Shown here piece after piece: positions 1 to 8,695 of a stretch of DNA of 64,000 nucleotides. The first letter of the stretch is position 1. Every line of letters begins with the position of its first letter. Location: contig NZ_PZJX01000024.1 of assembly GCF_003034915.1 (NCBI RefSeq), positions 264,450 through 328,449 of the forward strand. The letters run 5' to 3'. Made by a program: the position numbers and the translations under genes. The DNA is from Mesorhizobium helmanticense. GTDB taxonomy: Bacteria > Pseudomonadota > Alphaproteobacteria > Rhizobiales > Rhizobiaceae. The notes beneath the pieces were generated by a model. That model did not search any database and had not been told where the DNA came from. It saw only the letters and a program-made list of their open reading frames with translations.

Positions 1-146
1 TGCCAGTCTCCCATTTTTGTCTGTCTTGGCGTGTCACGGCGCTTCAGGCCGCAAAGAGAGTCATTCGCTTATCGCAAGGTCATTATAACGACATGACTTG
101 GTCCGCAAGAGCCCTTGAAAAGGAGATCAGGAAGAGGATGACGCGA

Positions 147-174
147 TTGGGCATATGTAAATAACTGGTATTAA
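147..174 (+). promoter_or_regulatory. Possible sigma-70 type promoter before the sugar ABC operon
   Basis: TTGGGC at 147-152 and TATTAA at 169-174 are separated by 16 bases and lie in the otherwise gene-free first 315 bases. The match is only moderate and rests on eye inspection. The rest of 1-315 shows no ORF or repeat that I can support. Confidence 0.25.
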
Positions 175-315
175 ACGAAGATTCATCGCGGCGCTTTGCC
201 GGATAAAACTCACTGCCAGATGTCCAAAAATTTTTCGTGAAAGATAGGGCTTGCGCCCCCGCTTCAGGTTGTCATAACGTCATCGGCATCGTTATGCCCT
301 TTGCGGAGGATCCGG

Positions 316-1608
316 ATGTCTTTGACTTGGATTTCGAAACTGGCATTGGCCGCGGGGCTGGCCGTCATGCCCGTCACCGGCTGGGCGCAATCGGTCACCA
401 TCTCCTATCTGACCCATTGGTCGCCGGAGACGGTCGCCTTGCTGGAGGCGGCTGCCAAGGATTTTTCGAAGACCAATCCGGACGTGGCCGTCACCGTCCG
501 CGCCGTTCCCTTCGGCGATCTGCTGACGACGCTGCGCTCCCAGGGCGGCGGCTCGGACGGCCCGACCATCGGCGGCATTTATGATCTGTGGCTGCCCGAA
601 CTGGCGCGCGACAAACTGGTCGCGCCGGCGCCTGAAGCTGTCGCCGGCGAGGTCAAGGGCGCATGGCCGGCGGGCGTGGTCAGTGGCGCCTCGGTCGGCG
701 GCACGCTCTATGGCATTCCCAACGAAATCGACGTCTACGCGCTGAACTACAACAAGGCGCTGTTCAAGCAAGCTGGCATCGCTGCACCCCCCAAGACCTG
801 GGACGAGTTCAAGGATGCCGCCAAAAAGTTGACCAACAAGGACGCCGGGCAGCAGGGTTTCGGCATGATCAATTCCTGGGCGGCGGGCGTCGTCCACCCC
901 TTCGCCTCGCTGCTGGTCTCCAATGGCGGCGAACTGGTCAAGGACGGCAAGCCTGTACTGGACAGTCCGCAGGCCGGCGAGACCTTCCAGCTCTATGAGG
1001 ATCTGATCAAGTCCGGCGCCAGCGATCCGGCAATGGCGACCGCGGACGCCAACACCACCGGGCCATTCCTCGACAATTTCGTTTCCGGCAAGACCGGCAT
1101 GATCATCATGGCCAATTGGTGGGAAAGCGCGCTCAAGACCGGCATGGGCGACAGGTTCGCGGACATTGCCACTGCACCCATCCCGGTCGGCCCGAGCGGC
1201 GACAAGCCGCATTCGATCTCCTATTCCTGGATGACCGTCGTCAACGCCAAGGCAGGCGAGGCCGAGCAGAAGGCGGCGTGGGAATTCCTGGCCTGGCTGA
1301 ACAGCCCGAAGTCGGGCAAGAACGGCGCTTCGGCGATGTCGGACATTCTGATGTCAATGGGCATCCTGCCCTCGCGCGGCTCCGACATCGAGGCGCACAA
1401 GGACAAGCTCGGCTCGCAATTTCTGTCCGGCTATGTCAGCGTGCTCGCCGACGCCAAGCCCTTTCCCGTCGTTCCGGGCGGGCAGGAATTCAGCGAATCG
1501 CTGCAGCAGACTCTCGAAGCGTTGCAGTACAGGCAGGTCTCGGCCAAGGATGCGCAGGCGAATGCTCAGGCTGACGCCGTCTCGATCCTGGAGCGCGCCG
1601 CCAAATAG
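316..1608 (+). CDS. ABC sugar transporter, extracellular solute-binding protein (family 1)
   Basis: A 430-residue periplasmic binding protein that would capture a carbohydrate for the two permeases directly downstream. The ATG at 316 is preferred over the in-frame TTG at 301 because GGAGGA at 305-310 sits five bases before it. The first 25 or so residues form a signal peptide (ISKLALAAGLAVMPVTGWAQ). The body has the family-1 pattern: an early YLTHWSPE segment, the NEIDVYALNYNKALF region and a WW pair near residue 255. Length is normal for UgpB/MalE-type proteins. The substrate cannot be told from sequence. It is the first gene of a three-gene set that lacks an ATPase gene next to it. Confidence 0.9.
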   Translation: MSLTWISKLALAAGLAVMPVTGWAQSVTISYLTHWSPETVALLEAAAKDFSKTNPDVAVTVRAVPFGDLLTTLRSQGGGSDGPTIGGIYDLWLPELARDKLVAPAPEAVAGEVKGAWPAGVVSGASVGGTLYGIPNEIDVYALNYNKALFKQAGIAAPPKTWDEFKDAAKKLTNKDAGQQGFGMINSWAAGVVHPFASLLVSNGGELVKDGKPVLDSPQAGETFQLYEDLIKSGASDPAMATADANTTGPFLDNFVSGKTGMIIMANWWESALKTGMGDRFADIATAPIPVGPSGDKPHSISYSWMTVVNAKAGEAEQKAAWEFLAWLNSPKSGKNGASAMSDILMSMGILPSRGSDIEAHKDKLGSQFLSGYVSVLADAKPFPVVPGGQEFSESLQQTLEALQYRQVSAKDAQANAQADAVSILERAAK

Positions 1609-1665
1609 CCGTGGGTTCGCCAGCCCGCGCTTTTTGCAAAACACCGCGCTTTTGGAACGGAGCAG

Positions 1666-2556
1666 ATGACCAAAGCCTATCGTGCCTCGGCGGGCATCAT
1701 GCTGGCGCCCGCCGTGACATTGATCGGCGTCTTCATCCTGCTGCCGATGCTGCTCACCGTCTGGCTGTCGTTCCAGGACTGGTCGACGCAGACGCCCTTT
1801 GCCGAGGCGAGCTTCATCGGTCTCGACAATTTTCGCGAGATTTTCGGGTCGGCCTCGGTCGGACGCGACTTCAAGGGCGCTCTCCTCAACACCGCGCTCT
1901 ACACCGCGCTCTCGGTCGTCCTGATCCTGCCGCTGTCGGTCGCTTTCGGCCTGATGGTCTATCAGCGCGACGTGGCCGGCGGCACGGCGCTGCGCACGGT
2001 GCTGTTCTCCACCTATATGGTGCCGATGATCGCCGTTGCGCTGGTCTGGTCGAAGCTCTATTCGCCGAGCGAAGGGCCGCTCAACCAGATGCTTGGTCTC
2101 ATCGGCATCGGCCCGCAGCCCTGGCTGTCCTCGCCGCGCTCGGCGCTGGTCTCGATCGTCTTCCTCAATGTCTGGCAGCAGGTCGGCTATTTCACTGTGC
2201 TGGCGGTGGCGGGGCTGACGCAGATCCCGGGTAGCCTCTACGAGGCGGCAAAGCTGGACGGCGCCAGCCGGCGCGAGCAGTTCCGCTTCATCACCCTGCC
2301 GCTGTTGCGGCGCACGCTTTTGTTCAGCGCCGTCATCGCCATCATCAACGCGGTGCAGGTGTTCGAGCCGGTTGCGCTGATCACGCAAGGCGGGCCGGTC
2401 GGCTCGACCAATGTGCTGACCTTCCACATCCGCCGCGTCGGCATCGAGCGCGCGCAGGGCGGGCTGGGCTCTGCCATGGCGGTGATGCTGATGCTGTCGC
2501 TGGTGGTCGTCGTCTGCGCGCTGTTCGCCCTCGCCAACCGGAAGGATGACGAATGA
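1666..2556 (+). CDS. ABC sugar transporter permease (MalF/UgpA type)
   Basis: A 296-residue inner-membrane permease with about six hydrophobic segments. The cytoplasmic EAA loop is visible as YEAAKLDGASRREQFRFITL, the contact site for an ABC ATPase. It starts with ATG 57 bases after the binding-protein stop and overlaps the next permease by four bases (ATGA), so the two permeases are translationally coupled. Typical members are 290-310 residues, so it is complete. It pairs with the gene at 2553 to form the membrane channel. Confidence 0.92.
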   Translation: MTKAYRASAGIMLAPAVTLIGVFILLPMLLTVWLSFQDWSTQTPFAEASFIGLDNFREIFGSASVGRDFKGALLNTALYTALSVVLILPLSVAFGLMVYQRDVAGGTALRTVLFSTYMVPMIAVALVWSKLYSPSEGPLNQMLGLIGIGPQPWLSSPRSALVSIVFLNVWQQVGYFTVLAVAGLTQIPGSLYEAAKLDGASRREQFRFITLPLLRRTLLFSAVIAIINAVQVFEPVALITQGGPVGSTNVLTFHIRRVGIERAQGGLGSAMAVMLMLSLVVVVCALFALANRKDDE

Positions 2557-3419
2557 GCGCGGCAGGATCGCCGAACTGGCTGCCACGCAAGCGCCCGTCT
2601 GGACGCCGGGCGCTGCTCGCCATCTTGATGCTGCTGGTCGCCGTGGCGTCCGCCTTCCCCCTGGTATGGATGGTGCTCTCCAGCCTGAAGACGCCGGCCG
2701 AGACCATGCAGGTGCCGCCGGTGTGGATACCGCGTGCGCCGAACCTGGAGGCCTACGAGAAGGTGTCCGGCGTCATCAATGTCGGCCGCTCGATGTGGAA
2801 CTCCTTGCTCATCGCCTCGATCACCACAGCCGGCATCCTCGTCACCAGCATGATGGCCGGCTACGCCTTCGCCAAATACAGCTTTCCCGGCCGCTCGCTG
2901 CTGTTTTCCGTGCTGATCGCCACCATGTTCCTGCCGCCGATCGTGACGCTGATCCCGCTCTATCGCCTGGTCGGCTCGATCGGGCTCAATGCCAGCCTTG
3001 CCGGCATCATCGTGCCCAACCTCGCCAACGCCTTCGGCATCTTCCTGATGCGCCAGTTCATATCGGGCGTGCCTGACGATCTCATCGACGCCGCGCGCAT
3101 GGACGGCGCGTCCGAACTGCTGATCCTGTTCAAGATCGTCGCGCCAAGCGTCGCTCCGGCGATCGCCGCACTGGCGCTGTTCGCCTTCGTCTATCATTGG
3201 AACAGCTATCTGTGGCCGCTCACCGTGCTGCAGGGCAATGCCGACGACTACCCGATCGTCATCAGCCTCAGCCGGCTGCTGAGCTACAACAGAGGCGCCG
3301 TCAACACCGGCCTGGTGATGGCCGGCGCAACGCTCGCCGTACTGCCGCCGCTCATTCTCTTCGTTTTCCTGCAACGCTTCTTCGTCGACTCCATAGTCGG
3401 CTCGGCCATCAAGGGCTGA
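2553..3419 (+). CDS. ABC sugar transporter permease (MalG/UgpE type)
   Basis: A 288-residue second permease. The N-terminal membrane helix (LLAILMLLVAVASAFPLVWMV) is followed by more hydrophobic segments, and an EAA-type loop (LIDAARMDGASELLILFKIV) lies near residue 185. The start codon overlaps the stop of the previous permease. No ATP-binding subunit follows; the next gene is on the opposite strand and only 26 bases away. The transporter must therefore borrow an ATPase encoded elsewhere, which is common for MsmK/UgpC-type shared ATPases. Confidence 0.92.
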   Translation: MSAAGSPNWLPRKRPSGRRALLAILMLLVAVASAFPLVWMVLSSLKTPAETMQVPPVWIPRAPNLEAYEKVSGVINVGRSMWNSLLIASITTAGILVTSMMAGYAFAKYSFPGRSLLFSVLIATMFLPPIVTLIPLYRLVGSIGLNASLAGIIVPNLANAFGIFLMRQFISGVPDDLIDAARMDGASELLILFKIVAPSVAPAIAALALFAFVYHWNSYLWPLTVLQGNADDYPIVISLSRLLSYNRGAVNTGLVMAGATLAVLPPLILFVFLQRFFVDSIVGSAIKG

Positions 3420-3445
3420 TTGGTGGGAGGCATGGCCGAGGCTCG

Positions 3446-3970
3446 TCAGCCCTTGCGCGGCTTGGTCCCGTCGGACTTAGGCTTTCCCTGTTCCTCGCCG
3501 ATCCCGGTCTTTGCCGCGAAGCTGTAGAGAAGACCCGCCGCGACAAGCACCAATAGCGTGCCGAGCGCCGCCACCTGCCACAGGCCAAGCCCGCAAGCCA
3601 CGCCGATCGCGCCGGCCAGCCACATGCCCGCGCCAGTCGTGAGCCCGTGGACTTCGCCTCTCGAAAACATGATGGAGCCGGCAGCCAGGAAGGCGACACC
3701 GGCGGTGACCGCTTCGACCACGCGGATGGGATCGACCTTGACGGAGTCCTGCGCGAACATCGGCGCGTGAACGATCTCGATCGTCAGTATGCCAAAGGTG
3801 GCCGCCGCCACGCAGACCAGGATGTGGGTGCGCAGCCCGGCGGGCCGATTGCGCCATTCGCGTTCGAACCCGATTGCGGCACCGAAGACCGCCGCCAGCA
3901 GCAGCCTCGCAGCGATCACCGGAAACGGGACATAGGTCGGATGGCCGAATTCTTCGAAGAGTTGTTCCAT
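3446..3970 (-). CDS. MgtC/SapB family membrane protein
   Basis: About 174 residues, starting at MEQLFEEFG (ATG at 3970; an upstream in-frame start at 3997 is less likely). The MgtC/SapB signature is visible: ARLLLAAVFGAAIGFEREWR, then the RPAGLRTHILVCVAAATFG segment, and AGVAFLAAGSIM further on. Four to five membrane spans fill most of the protein. Family members are linked to magnesium limitation or to modulation of the F-type ATPase, but the role here is inferred only from family membership. It is convergent with the ABC permease gene and appears to be a single gene. Confidence 0.85.
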   Translation of the reverse strand: MEQLFEEFGHPTYVPFPVIAARLLLAAVFGAAIGFEREWRNRPAGLRTHILVCVAAATFGILTIEIVHAPMFAQDSVKVDPIRVVEAVTAGVAFLAAGSIMFSRGEVHGLTTGAGMWLAGAIGVACGLGLWQVAALGTLLVLVAAGLLYSFAAKTGIGEEQGKPKSDGTKPRKG

Positions 3971-4180
3971 GGATACCCAGGGCGCGTGACCGTCCACAAC
4001 GTGCTCGGGCGGATCAGGTTCCTGGGAGGTCGCCCGGCCACCGACGATTTATCGGTCCGGGGGCTGGCTCAATCGCCGGCACTTGCGTTTGATATCGTTC
4101 CTGGCGCATCGTTATCTCTCGCACGATACGACGACCGATCTCACCATCTGAGAACTTCGGCGGCCCGAAGGAGAGAACCC

Positions 4181-5614
4181 ATGTCACATAATCTGCAGTT
4201 CTATATTGACGGCGCCTGGGTCGATCCGGTCGTGCCGAACAGCTTCGACGTCATTGATCCCTCCAACGAAGATGCCTTCGCCCAGATATCGCTTGGCAGC
4301 AAGGCCGATGTCGACAAGGCGGTGGCGGCCGCCAAGCGCGCCTTCAACACGTTCGGGTTCACCGAAGTCGCCGAGCGGCTTGATCTCCTCAACCGCATCA
4401 TTGCTGTCTACAAGAAGCGCAGCGCCGATCTGGCGCTGGCCGTGTCGCGCGAAATGGGCGCGCCGCGCAAGATGGCGCTGGACAGCCAGGTCGGCATCGG
4501 CCTCGCGCATCTGCAGAAGATGGCGCAAGTGCTGAAGCGTTTCGAGTTCCGCCACGTGAAGGGCAACAACCTCGTCGTCAAGGAGCCGATCGGCGTCGTC
4601 GGCCTGATCACGCCGTGGAACTGGCCTCTCAACCAGATCACCTGCAAGGTCGGTCCGGCACTTGCCGCCGGCTGCACCATGGTGCTGAAGCCGAGCGAGA
4701 TCGCGCCGCTCGACGCCGTCATCTTCGCCGAGATCCTCGACGAGGCCGGCGTGCCGAAGGGCGTCTTCAATCTCGTCAATGGCGACGGCCCGACTGTCGG
4801 CCAGGCGCTGGCGAGCCATCCCGATGTCGATATGATGTCGTTCACCGGCTCGACCCGCGCCGGTATACTGGTAGCCAAGGCTGCGGCCGACACGGTCAAG
4901 CGCGTGCATCAGGAACTCGGCGGCAAGTCGGCCAACATATTGTTCCCCGATGTCGATCTGTCGACCGCCGTCAGCAAGGGCGTCGCCGGCTGCTTCAGCA
5001 ACAGCGGCCAGTCCTGCAACGCGCCGACGCGCATGTTCGTGCCGCGCGACCGCCACGACGAGGCGGCCGGCTATGCCAAGGCGGCGGCGGAGAGATTCAC
5101 CGTCGGTCCGGCCGACGCGCCGGGTTCGAAGCTCGGCCCGGTGGTCAGCCAGATCCAGTTCGACAAGATCCAGGACCTGATCCAGAGCGGCATCGACGAA
5201 GGCGCCACTCTGGTGACCGGCGGCCCCGGCCGCCCCGCCGAACTCAACCGCGGCTACTACATCAGGCCAACCGTCTTCGCCGACGTCACCCCCGACATGC
5301 GCGTCGCCAGGGAAGAGATCTTCGGGCCGGTGCTGGCGATCATGCCCTACGACAGTGTCGAGCAGGCGATCGAGCAGGCCAACGACACCGTCTACGGCCT
5401 GGCCTCCTACATCCAGGCCAAAGATATAAAGAAGGCGCGCGAAGTGGCGGCCCGCATGCGCTCCGGCAACGTCTACATCAACTATCCCCAATGGGACGCC
5501 AGCCTGCCCTTCGGCGGCTACAAGCAATCCGGCAACGGCCGCGAATACGCCGAATACGGGCTGGAGGATTTTCTGGAGATCAAGGGCATCGCGGGGTACG
5601 AGGCGGCGGAGTAG
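4181..5614 (+). CDS. NAD(P)-dependent aldehyde dehydrogenase
   Basis: A 477-residue soluble ALDH-superfamily enzyme oxidising an aldehyde to the acid. The ATG at 4181 follows GGAGAGAA. Visible landmarks are the substrate/cofactor region TPWNWPLNQITCKVGPALAA, the general-base glutamate in QELGGKSAN, the catalytic cysteine in SNSGQSCNAPTRM and the C-terminal EEIFGPVLAIMPYD. An in-frame extension to 3647 exists but lacks any ALDH feature and overlaps the mgtC-like gene. It is isolated between divergent and convergent neighbours, so the aldehyde substrate is unknown. Confidence 0.92.
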   Translation: MSHNLQFYIDGAWVDPVVPNSFDVIDPSNEDAFAQISLGSKADVDKAVAAAKRAFNTFGFTEVAERLDLLNRIIAVYKKRSADLALAVSREMGAPRKMALDSQVGIGLAHLQKMAQVLKRFEFRHVKGNNLVVKEPIGVVGLITPWNWPLNQITCKVGPALAAGCTMVLKPSEIAPLDAVIFAEILDEAGVPKGVFNLVNGDGPTVGQALASHPDVDMMSFTGSTRAGILVAKAAADTVKRVHQELGGKSANILFPDVDLSTAVSKGVAGCFSNSGQSCNAPTRMFVPRDRHDEAAGYAKAAAERFTVGPADAPGSKLGPVVSQIQFDKIQDLIQSGIDEGATLVTGGPGRPAELNRGYYIRPTVFADVTPDMRVAREEIFGPVLAIMPYDSVEQAIEQANDTVYGLASYIQAKDIKKAREVAARMRSGNVYINYPQWDASLPFGGYKQSGNGREYAEYGLEDFLEIKGIAGYEAAE

Positions 5615-5662
5615 ATACCAGTCGGTTAAGGCATGCGGTGACGGGCGGCGAGTCTTCTTGAT

Positions 5663-5690
5663 TTGTACGCCGCAGTGACGTACTTATATA
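5663..5690 (+). promoter_or_regulatory. Promoter with inverted-repeat operator for the toxin-antitoxin pair
   Basis: TTGTAC (5663-5668) and TATATA (5685-5690) are 16 bases apart, a plausible -35/-10 pair. The half-sites GTACG (5665-5669) and CGTAC (5679-5683) form an inverted repeat over the -35 box and spacer. This is where a ribbon-helix-helix DUF1778 antitoxin would bind to repress its own operon. A strong ribosome site, AGGAGG at about 5702, follows before the ATG at 5713. The operator assignment is inference. Confidence 0.5.
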
Positions 5691-5712
5691 TCCCGAGAAA
5701 CAGGAGGCTGTC

Positions 5713-6021
5713 ATGTCGGCTTTCCATGATGAAGTTCGAGAAATCGAAGAACGCAGCAGCGAGCGGATGAACTTCCGTACGAAGCCTCGTATCAAGAAAG
5801 CTATCCAGCAAGCGGCGGCTCTTGCAGGCGTGGACGATTCCGTTTTCACCATGAATGCTGCGTACAGAGCTGCCATGGAAACGATCCAGGCCCATGAACG
5901 CACCACTCTGCAGGCGGTGGATCATGCCGCTTTCTTTGCCGCGATCGACAATCCTCCGCAGCCGACAGATCGTATGCGGGCGTCATTTGCCCGATATAGA
6001 GAGACCGTCGTTTCCAAGTGA
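5713..6021 (+). CDS. Type II antitoxin, DUF1778/TacA-like ribbon-helix-helix protein
   Basis: A 102-residue protein. The first half (MNFRTKPRIKKAIQQAAALA) fits the DUF1778 DNA-binding fold, and the C-terminal tail (DNPPQPTDRMRASFARYRE) is the part that in characterised relatives wraps the acetyltransferase toxin. It is preceded by a good ribosome site and by the inverted-repeat promoter at 5663-5690. The stop overlaps the toxin start as GTGA, so the two genes are translated together. The assignment is well supported by gene order and sequence pattern. Confidence 0.85.
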   Translation: MSAFHDEVREIEERSSERMNFRTKPRIKKAIQQAAALAGVDDSVFTMNAAYRAAMETIQAHERTTLQAVDHAAFFAAIDNPPQPTDRMRASFARYRETVVSK

Positions 6022-6572
6022 CGCAGACGCGCCCGGAAGCACGTGACATCATAGAGCCGTTCGATCCTGAAAAGCATGATCGAGCGGCTTTTTCCTGCGG
6101 CAATGAGCAGGTTGATAACTTCTTCAAGAAGACGGCCAACAAACTGTCCAAGGCCGATAATATTCGCGTCTTCGTGATGCTCGGTCCTGATGCGGATTTG
6201 ATCGGCTTTTACGCCATCAATTCGCATGCGGTCGACTATGCCGAACTGCCTGCGAAATACGCGAGAACCAGGCCGGGGCACGGAAATATCCCCGCGGCTT
6301 ATTTGTCCATGATGGGTGTCGATATCCGATTTTCCGGCAACGGATATGGCGGCGATCTTCTCCTCGACGCGCTGATACGCATCGCCGGGGCTGCGGAGCA
6401 AATCGGAATTGCCGTGGTCATGTTGGACGTCCTGGACTGCGGCGACCCGGTCAAGGTGAGGCGGAGAAAGAAGCTCTATACCGACCACGGCTTCATTGCG
6501 CTGCCCTCGAACGAGCTTCGGCTATTCCTGCCGATCAAAACTATTCAAGACATGTTGAAAGCCACAGTGTAG
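6018..6572 (+). CDS. GNAT-family toxin (TacT/AtaT-like N-acetyltransferase)
   Basis: A 184-residue Gcn5-related acetyltransferase beginning at GTG 6018, four bases inside the antitoxin gene. Partners of DUF1778 proteins in this family acetylate the amino group of charged aminoacyl-tRNA and stop translation. Features include the N-terminal FDPEKHDRAAFSCGNEQVD (typical FxCG.. start of these toxins), the IPAAYLSMMGVDIRF strand, the acetyl-CoA loop GNGYGGDLLLDAL (a Q/RxxGxG/A-type variant) and the C-terminal YTDHGFIALPSNELRLFLPI. Length is normal. The specific tRNA target cannot be read from sequence. Confidence 0.87.
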   Translation: MTQTRPEARDIIEPFDPEKHDRAAFSCGNEQVDNFFKKTANKLSKADNIRVFVMLGPDADLIGFYAINSHAVDYAELPAKYARTRPGHGNIPAAYLSMMGVDIRFSGNGYGGDLLLDALIRIAGAAEQIGIAVVMLDVLDCGDPVKVRRRKKLYTDHGFIALPSNELRLFLPIKTIQDMLKATV

Positions 6573-6702
6573 GACGAAGGAGATCGAACCGGAGGTCGTG
6601 CTTTTTCGCCCCCCGCCTTCACAGACCTCCCATAGGCAGGCATTGCGGGCTCATCTCGCCATCCCGCATTGCACAATTCCCCCGCATCGGCAAAATACCG
6701 GC

Positions 6703-7305
6703 ATGGTCCGCTCCACACTCGCCGTTCTGGTGATCGACGAAAACCGCATCCGCGCCTCGATCATCGAGGCCGGCTTGCGCGAGGCCGGGCATGAGCGGGT
6801 CACCGTCATCCATGATGTGTCAGGCATTGCGCGGCGCATCGCCGAGATCGAGCCGGATGTCATCGTCATCGATCTCGAAAACCCCAACCGCGACATGCTG
6901 GAGAACATGTTCCAACTGTCGCGCGCGGTGAAGCGGCCGATCGCCATGTTCGTCGACCGCTCCGACCAGGCCTCGATCGAGGCGGCGGTCGATGCCGGGG
7001 TGTCGGCCTATGTCGTCGACGGTCTGCGGCAGGAGCGGGTCAAGCCGATCCTCGACATGGCGGTCAGCCGCTTCAACGCCTTCTCGCGCATGGCGCGCGA
7101 GCTGGAAGAGGCGCGCAGCGAGCTGGAGAGCCGCAAGGTCATCGACCGCGCCAAGGGCATATTGATGAAATCGCGGGGCTTGAGCGAAGAGGCCGCCTAC
7201 ACACTGCTGCGCAAGACGGCGATGAACCAGAACCGCAAGATCAGCGATATCGCCCAGAGTCTGGTCACGGCGGCCGGGCTGCTCGGACCGGCGGAGGACG
7301 AATGA
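6703..7305 (+). CDS. nasT: NasT, ANTAR-domain RNA-binding antiterminator for nitrate assimilation
   Basis: A 200-residue response-regulator-like protein. The N-terminal receiver-like domain (LAVLVIDENRIRASIIEAG) leads into a coiled-coil linker (ARELEEARSELESRKVIDRA). The C-terminal ANTAR domain follows, with IDRAKGILMKSRGLSEEAAY and LRKTAMNQNRKISDIAQSL. NasT proteins bind paired hexaloop hairpins in nitrate-operon leaders and prevent termination; exactly such a leader is present at 8748-8841. ATG 6703 is chosen because upstream in-frame codons encode no domain. The stop overlaps nasS by four bases (ATGA), matching the known NasT-NasS partnership. Confidence 0.93.
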   Translation: MVRSTLAVLVIDENRIRASIIEAGLREAGHERVTVIHDVSGIARRIAEIEPDVIVIDLENPNRDMLENMFQLSRAVKRPIAMFVDRSDQASIEAAVDAGVSAYVVDGLRQERVKPILDMAVSRFNAFSRMARELEEARSELESRKVIDRAKGILMKSRGLSEEAAYTLLRKTAMNQNRKISDIAQSLVTAAGLLGPAEDE

Positions 7306-8546
7306 AGATGGGCGCGACGCACCAGATCACCGCCGGCTTCATGCCGCTGTTCGACAGCGCCGTGCTGGTGGCGGCCGGCGAGATGGGCTTTGCCGCGCGC
7401 GAAGGCATCGAACTCACGCTGCACCGCGAGACTTCCTGGGCCAATATCCGCGACCGCATCGCCATCGGCCATTTCGACCTCGCGCATATGCTGGGGCCGA
7501 TGCCGCTCGCCTGCAATCTGGGGCTCACCCCGCTCGCCTCCGAGACCATCGTGCCGTTCTCGCTCGGGCTTGGCGGCAATTGCGTTACGGTTTCGAATGC
7601 GGTCTGGGCCGGCATGGCCGCGCATGGCGCCATGCCCGACCTTGATCCGGCGCGGACCGGCAAGGCGCTCGGAGCATTGATCCGTGAGCGGGCAAAAGCC
7701 GGCCGCGATCCGCTCCGCTTCGCGGTCGTGCATCCGCATTCCGGGCACAATTACGAACTGCGCTACTGGCTCGCCGCCTGCGGCATCGACCCCACCCAGG
7801 AGATCGAGATCGTCATCGTGCCGCCGCCCTTCATGGCCGATGCGCTGGCCGCCGGCCGCATCGACGGCTATTGCGTCGGCGAACCCTGGAACAGCGCCTC
7901 GGTCGCCGCCGGCACCGGCCACATCGTCACCGTCAAGGCGCTGTTGTGGCGCAACAGCCCGGAAAAGGTGATCGGCGTGCGCAAGGCGTGGGCTGAGCAG
8001 AATCCCGACGCGCTGGCGGCACTGCTGCGCGCGCTGCATCATTCGGCCCGCTGGTGCCAGAATCCGGCCAACCATGGTGAACTGGCCGCCGTGATGGCGC
8101 AGCCCGGCTTTCTCGGCCTGCCGCCGGCGGTGCAGATGCCGATCCTGACCGGACGCCTTGATCTCGACGGCGAGGCGGAAAAGACCATCGACGACTTCTT
8201 CCTGCCTTTCGACAAGGCGGCGAACTTTCCCTGGAAGAGTCATGCGCTCTGGTTCTACACGCAGATGGTGCGCTGGGGCCATATCGCGCACACGCCGGAA
8301 AATCTCGCCATCGCCAGGGATTGCTACCGGCCCGACCTCTACCGCTCGGCGCTGAAGCCGCTCGGTGTGGCGCTTCCGGGCGCCAATGCCAAGGTCGAGG
8401 GCGCGCTGAAAGTGGCGACGCCGGTTGGTTCGGCAGGGGCAAGCCTGGTGCTCGGTCCCGACGGTTTTTTCGACGGCCAGATCTTCGATCCCGACGAGAT
8501 CGACGCCTACATTGCCGGCCAAAAATCGGCCCGCACCGAAACCTGA
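7302..8546 (+). CDS. nasS: NasS, nitrate-sensing NrtA-like regulator
   Basis: A 414-residue protein of the NrtA/CmpA binding-protein fold but without a signal peptide, as expected for the cytoplasmic sensor NasS. Conserved stretches include ITAGFMPLFDSAVLVAAGEM, HFDLAHMLGPMPLA, HPHSGHNYELRYWLAACGID and YCVGEPWNSASVAAGTGH. In characterised systems NasS holds NasT inactive without nitrate and releases it when nitrate or nitrite binds. It overlaps nasT by four bases. It closely parallels NrtA encoded at 8903 (same HxLRYWLAAxGIDP and GEPWN patches), but NrtA carries a Tat leader. Confidence 0.92.
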   Translation: MKMGATHQITAGFMPLFDSAVLVAAGEMGFAAREGIELTLHRETSWANIRDRIAIGHFDLAHMLGPMPLACNLGLTPLASETIVPFSLGLGGNCVTVSNAVWAGMAAHGAMPDLDPARTGKALGALIRERAKAGRDPLRFAVVHPHSGHNYELRYWLAACGIDPTQEIEIVIVPPPFMADALAAGRIDGYCVGEPWNSASVAAGTGHIVTVKALLWRNSPEKVIGVRKAWAEQNPDALAALLRALHHSARWCQNPANHGELAAVMAQPGFLGLPPAVQMPILTGRLDLDGEAEKTIDDFFLPFDKAANFPWKSHALWFYTQMVRWGHIAHTPENLAIARDCYRPDLYRSALKPLGVALPGANAKVEGALKVATPVGSAGASLVLGPDGFFDGQIFDPDEIDAYIAGQKSARTET

Positions 8547-8566
8547 TCATTTCCACGCCATTCTTG

Positions 8567-8588
8567 TGCATTGCACAAAAATTGTGCG
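8567..8588 (+). promoter_or_regulatory. Overlapping TGCATTGCACAA motif and NtrC-like palindrome
   Basis: TGCAC at 8572-8576 and GTGCG at 8584-8588 are separated by seven bases, close to the enteric NtrC site (TGCAC-N7-GTGCA). It lies about 108-125 bases before the sigma-54 promoter, a usual enhancer distance. Overlapping it at 8567-8578 is TGCATTGCACAA, the same motif found before several exo genes in this window. Protein assignment is inference. Confidence 0.5.
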
Positions 8589-8695
8589 TGCAATAGCGCC
8601 AATGAACAAACTTTGGCCTGTCCGGCGTTCGGTCCCGGAGCGTCCCGATCGGCACGCATCCCTGATTCCATTGATATTTTTCCTCCCGTTCGAAA

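Noticed and set aside
1354..3374. Overlapping minus-strand open frames opposite the ABC permeases
   Set aside because: They are rich in Arg, Gln, His and Asp without domain features, typical of antisense shadows of GC-rich membrane protein genes.
3647..4180. N-terminal extension of the aldehyde dehydrogenase
   Set aside because: The upstream in-frame codons overlap the mgtC-like gene and encode no ALDH residues; the true start at 4181 has a ribosome site.
6018..6572. GNAT gene as an antibiotic acetyltransferase
   Set aside because: The overlapping DUF1778 antitoxin and the toxin-type motifs make a TA module far more likely.
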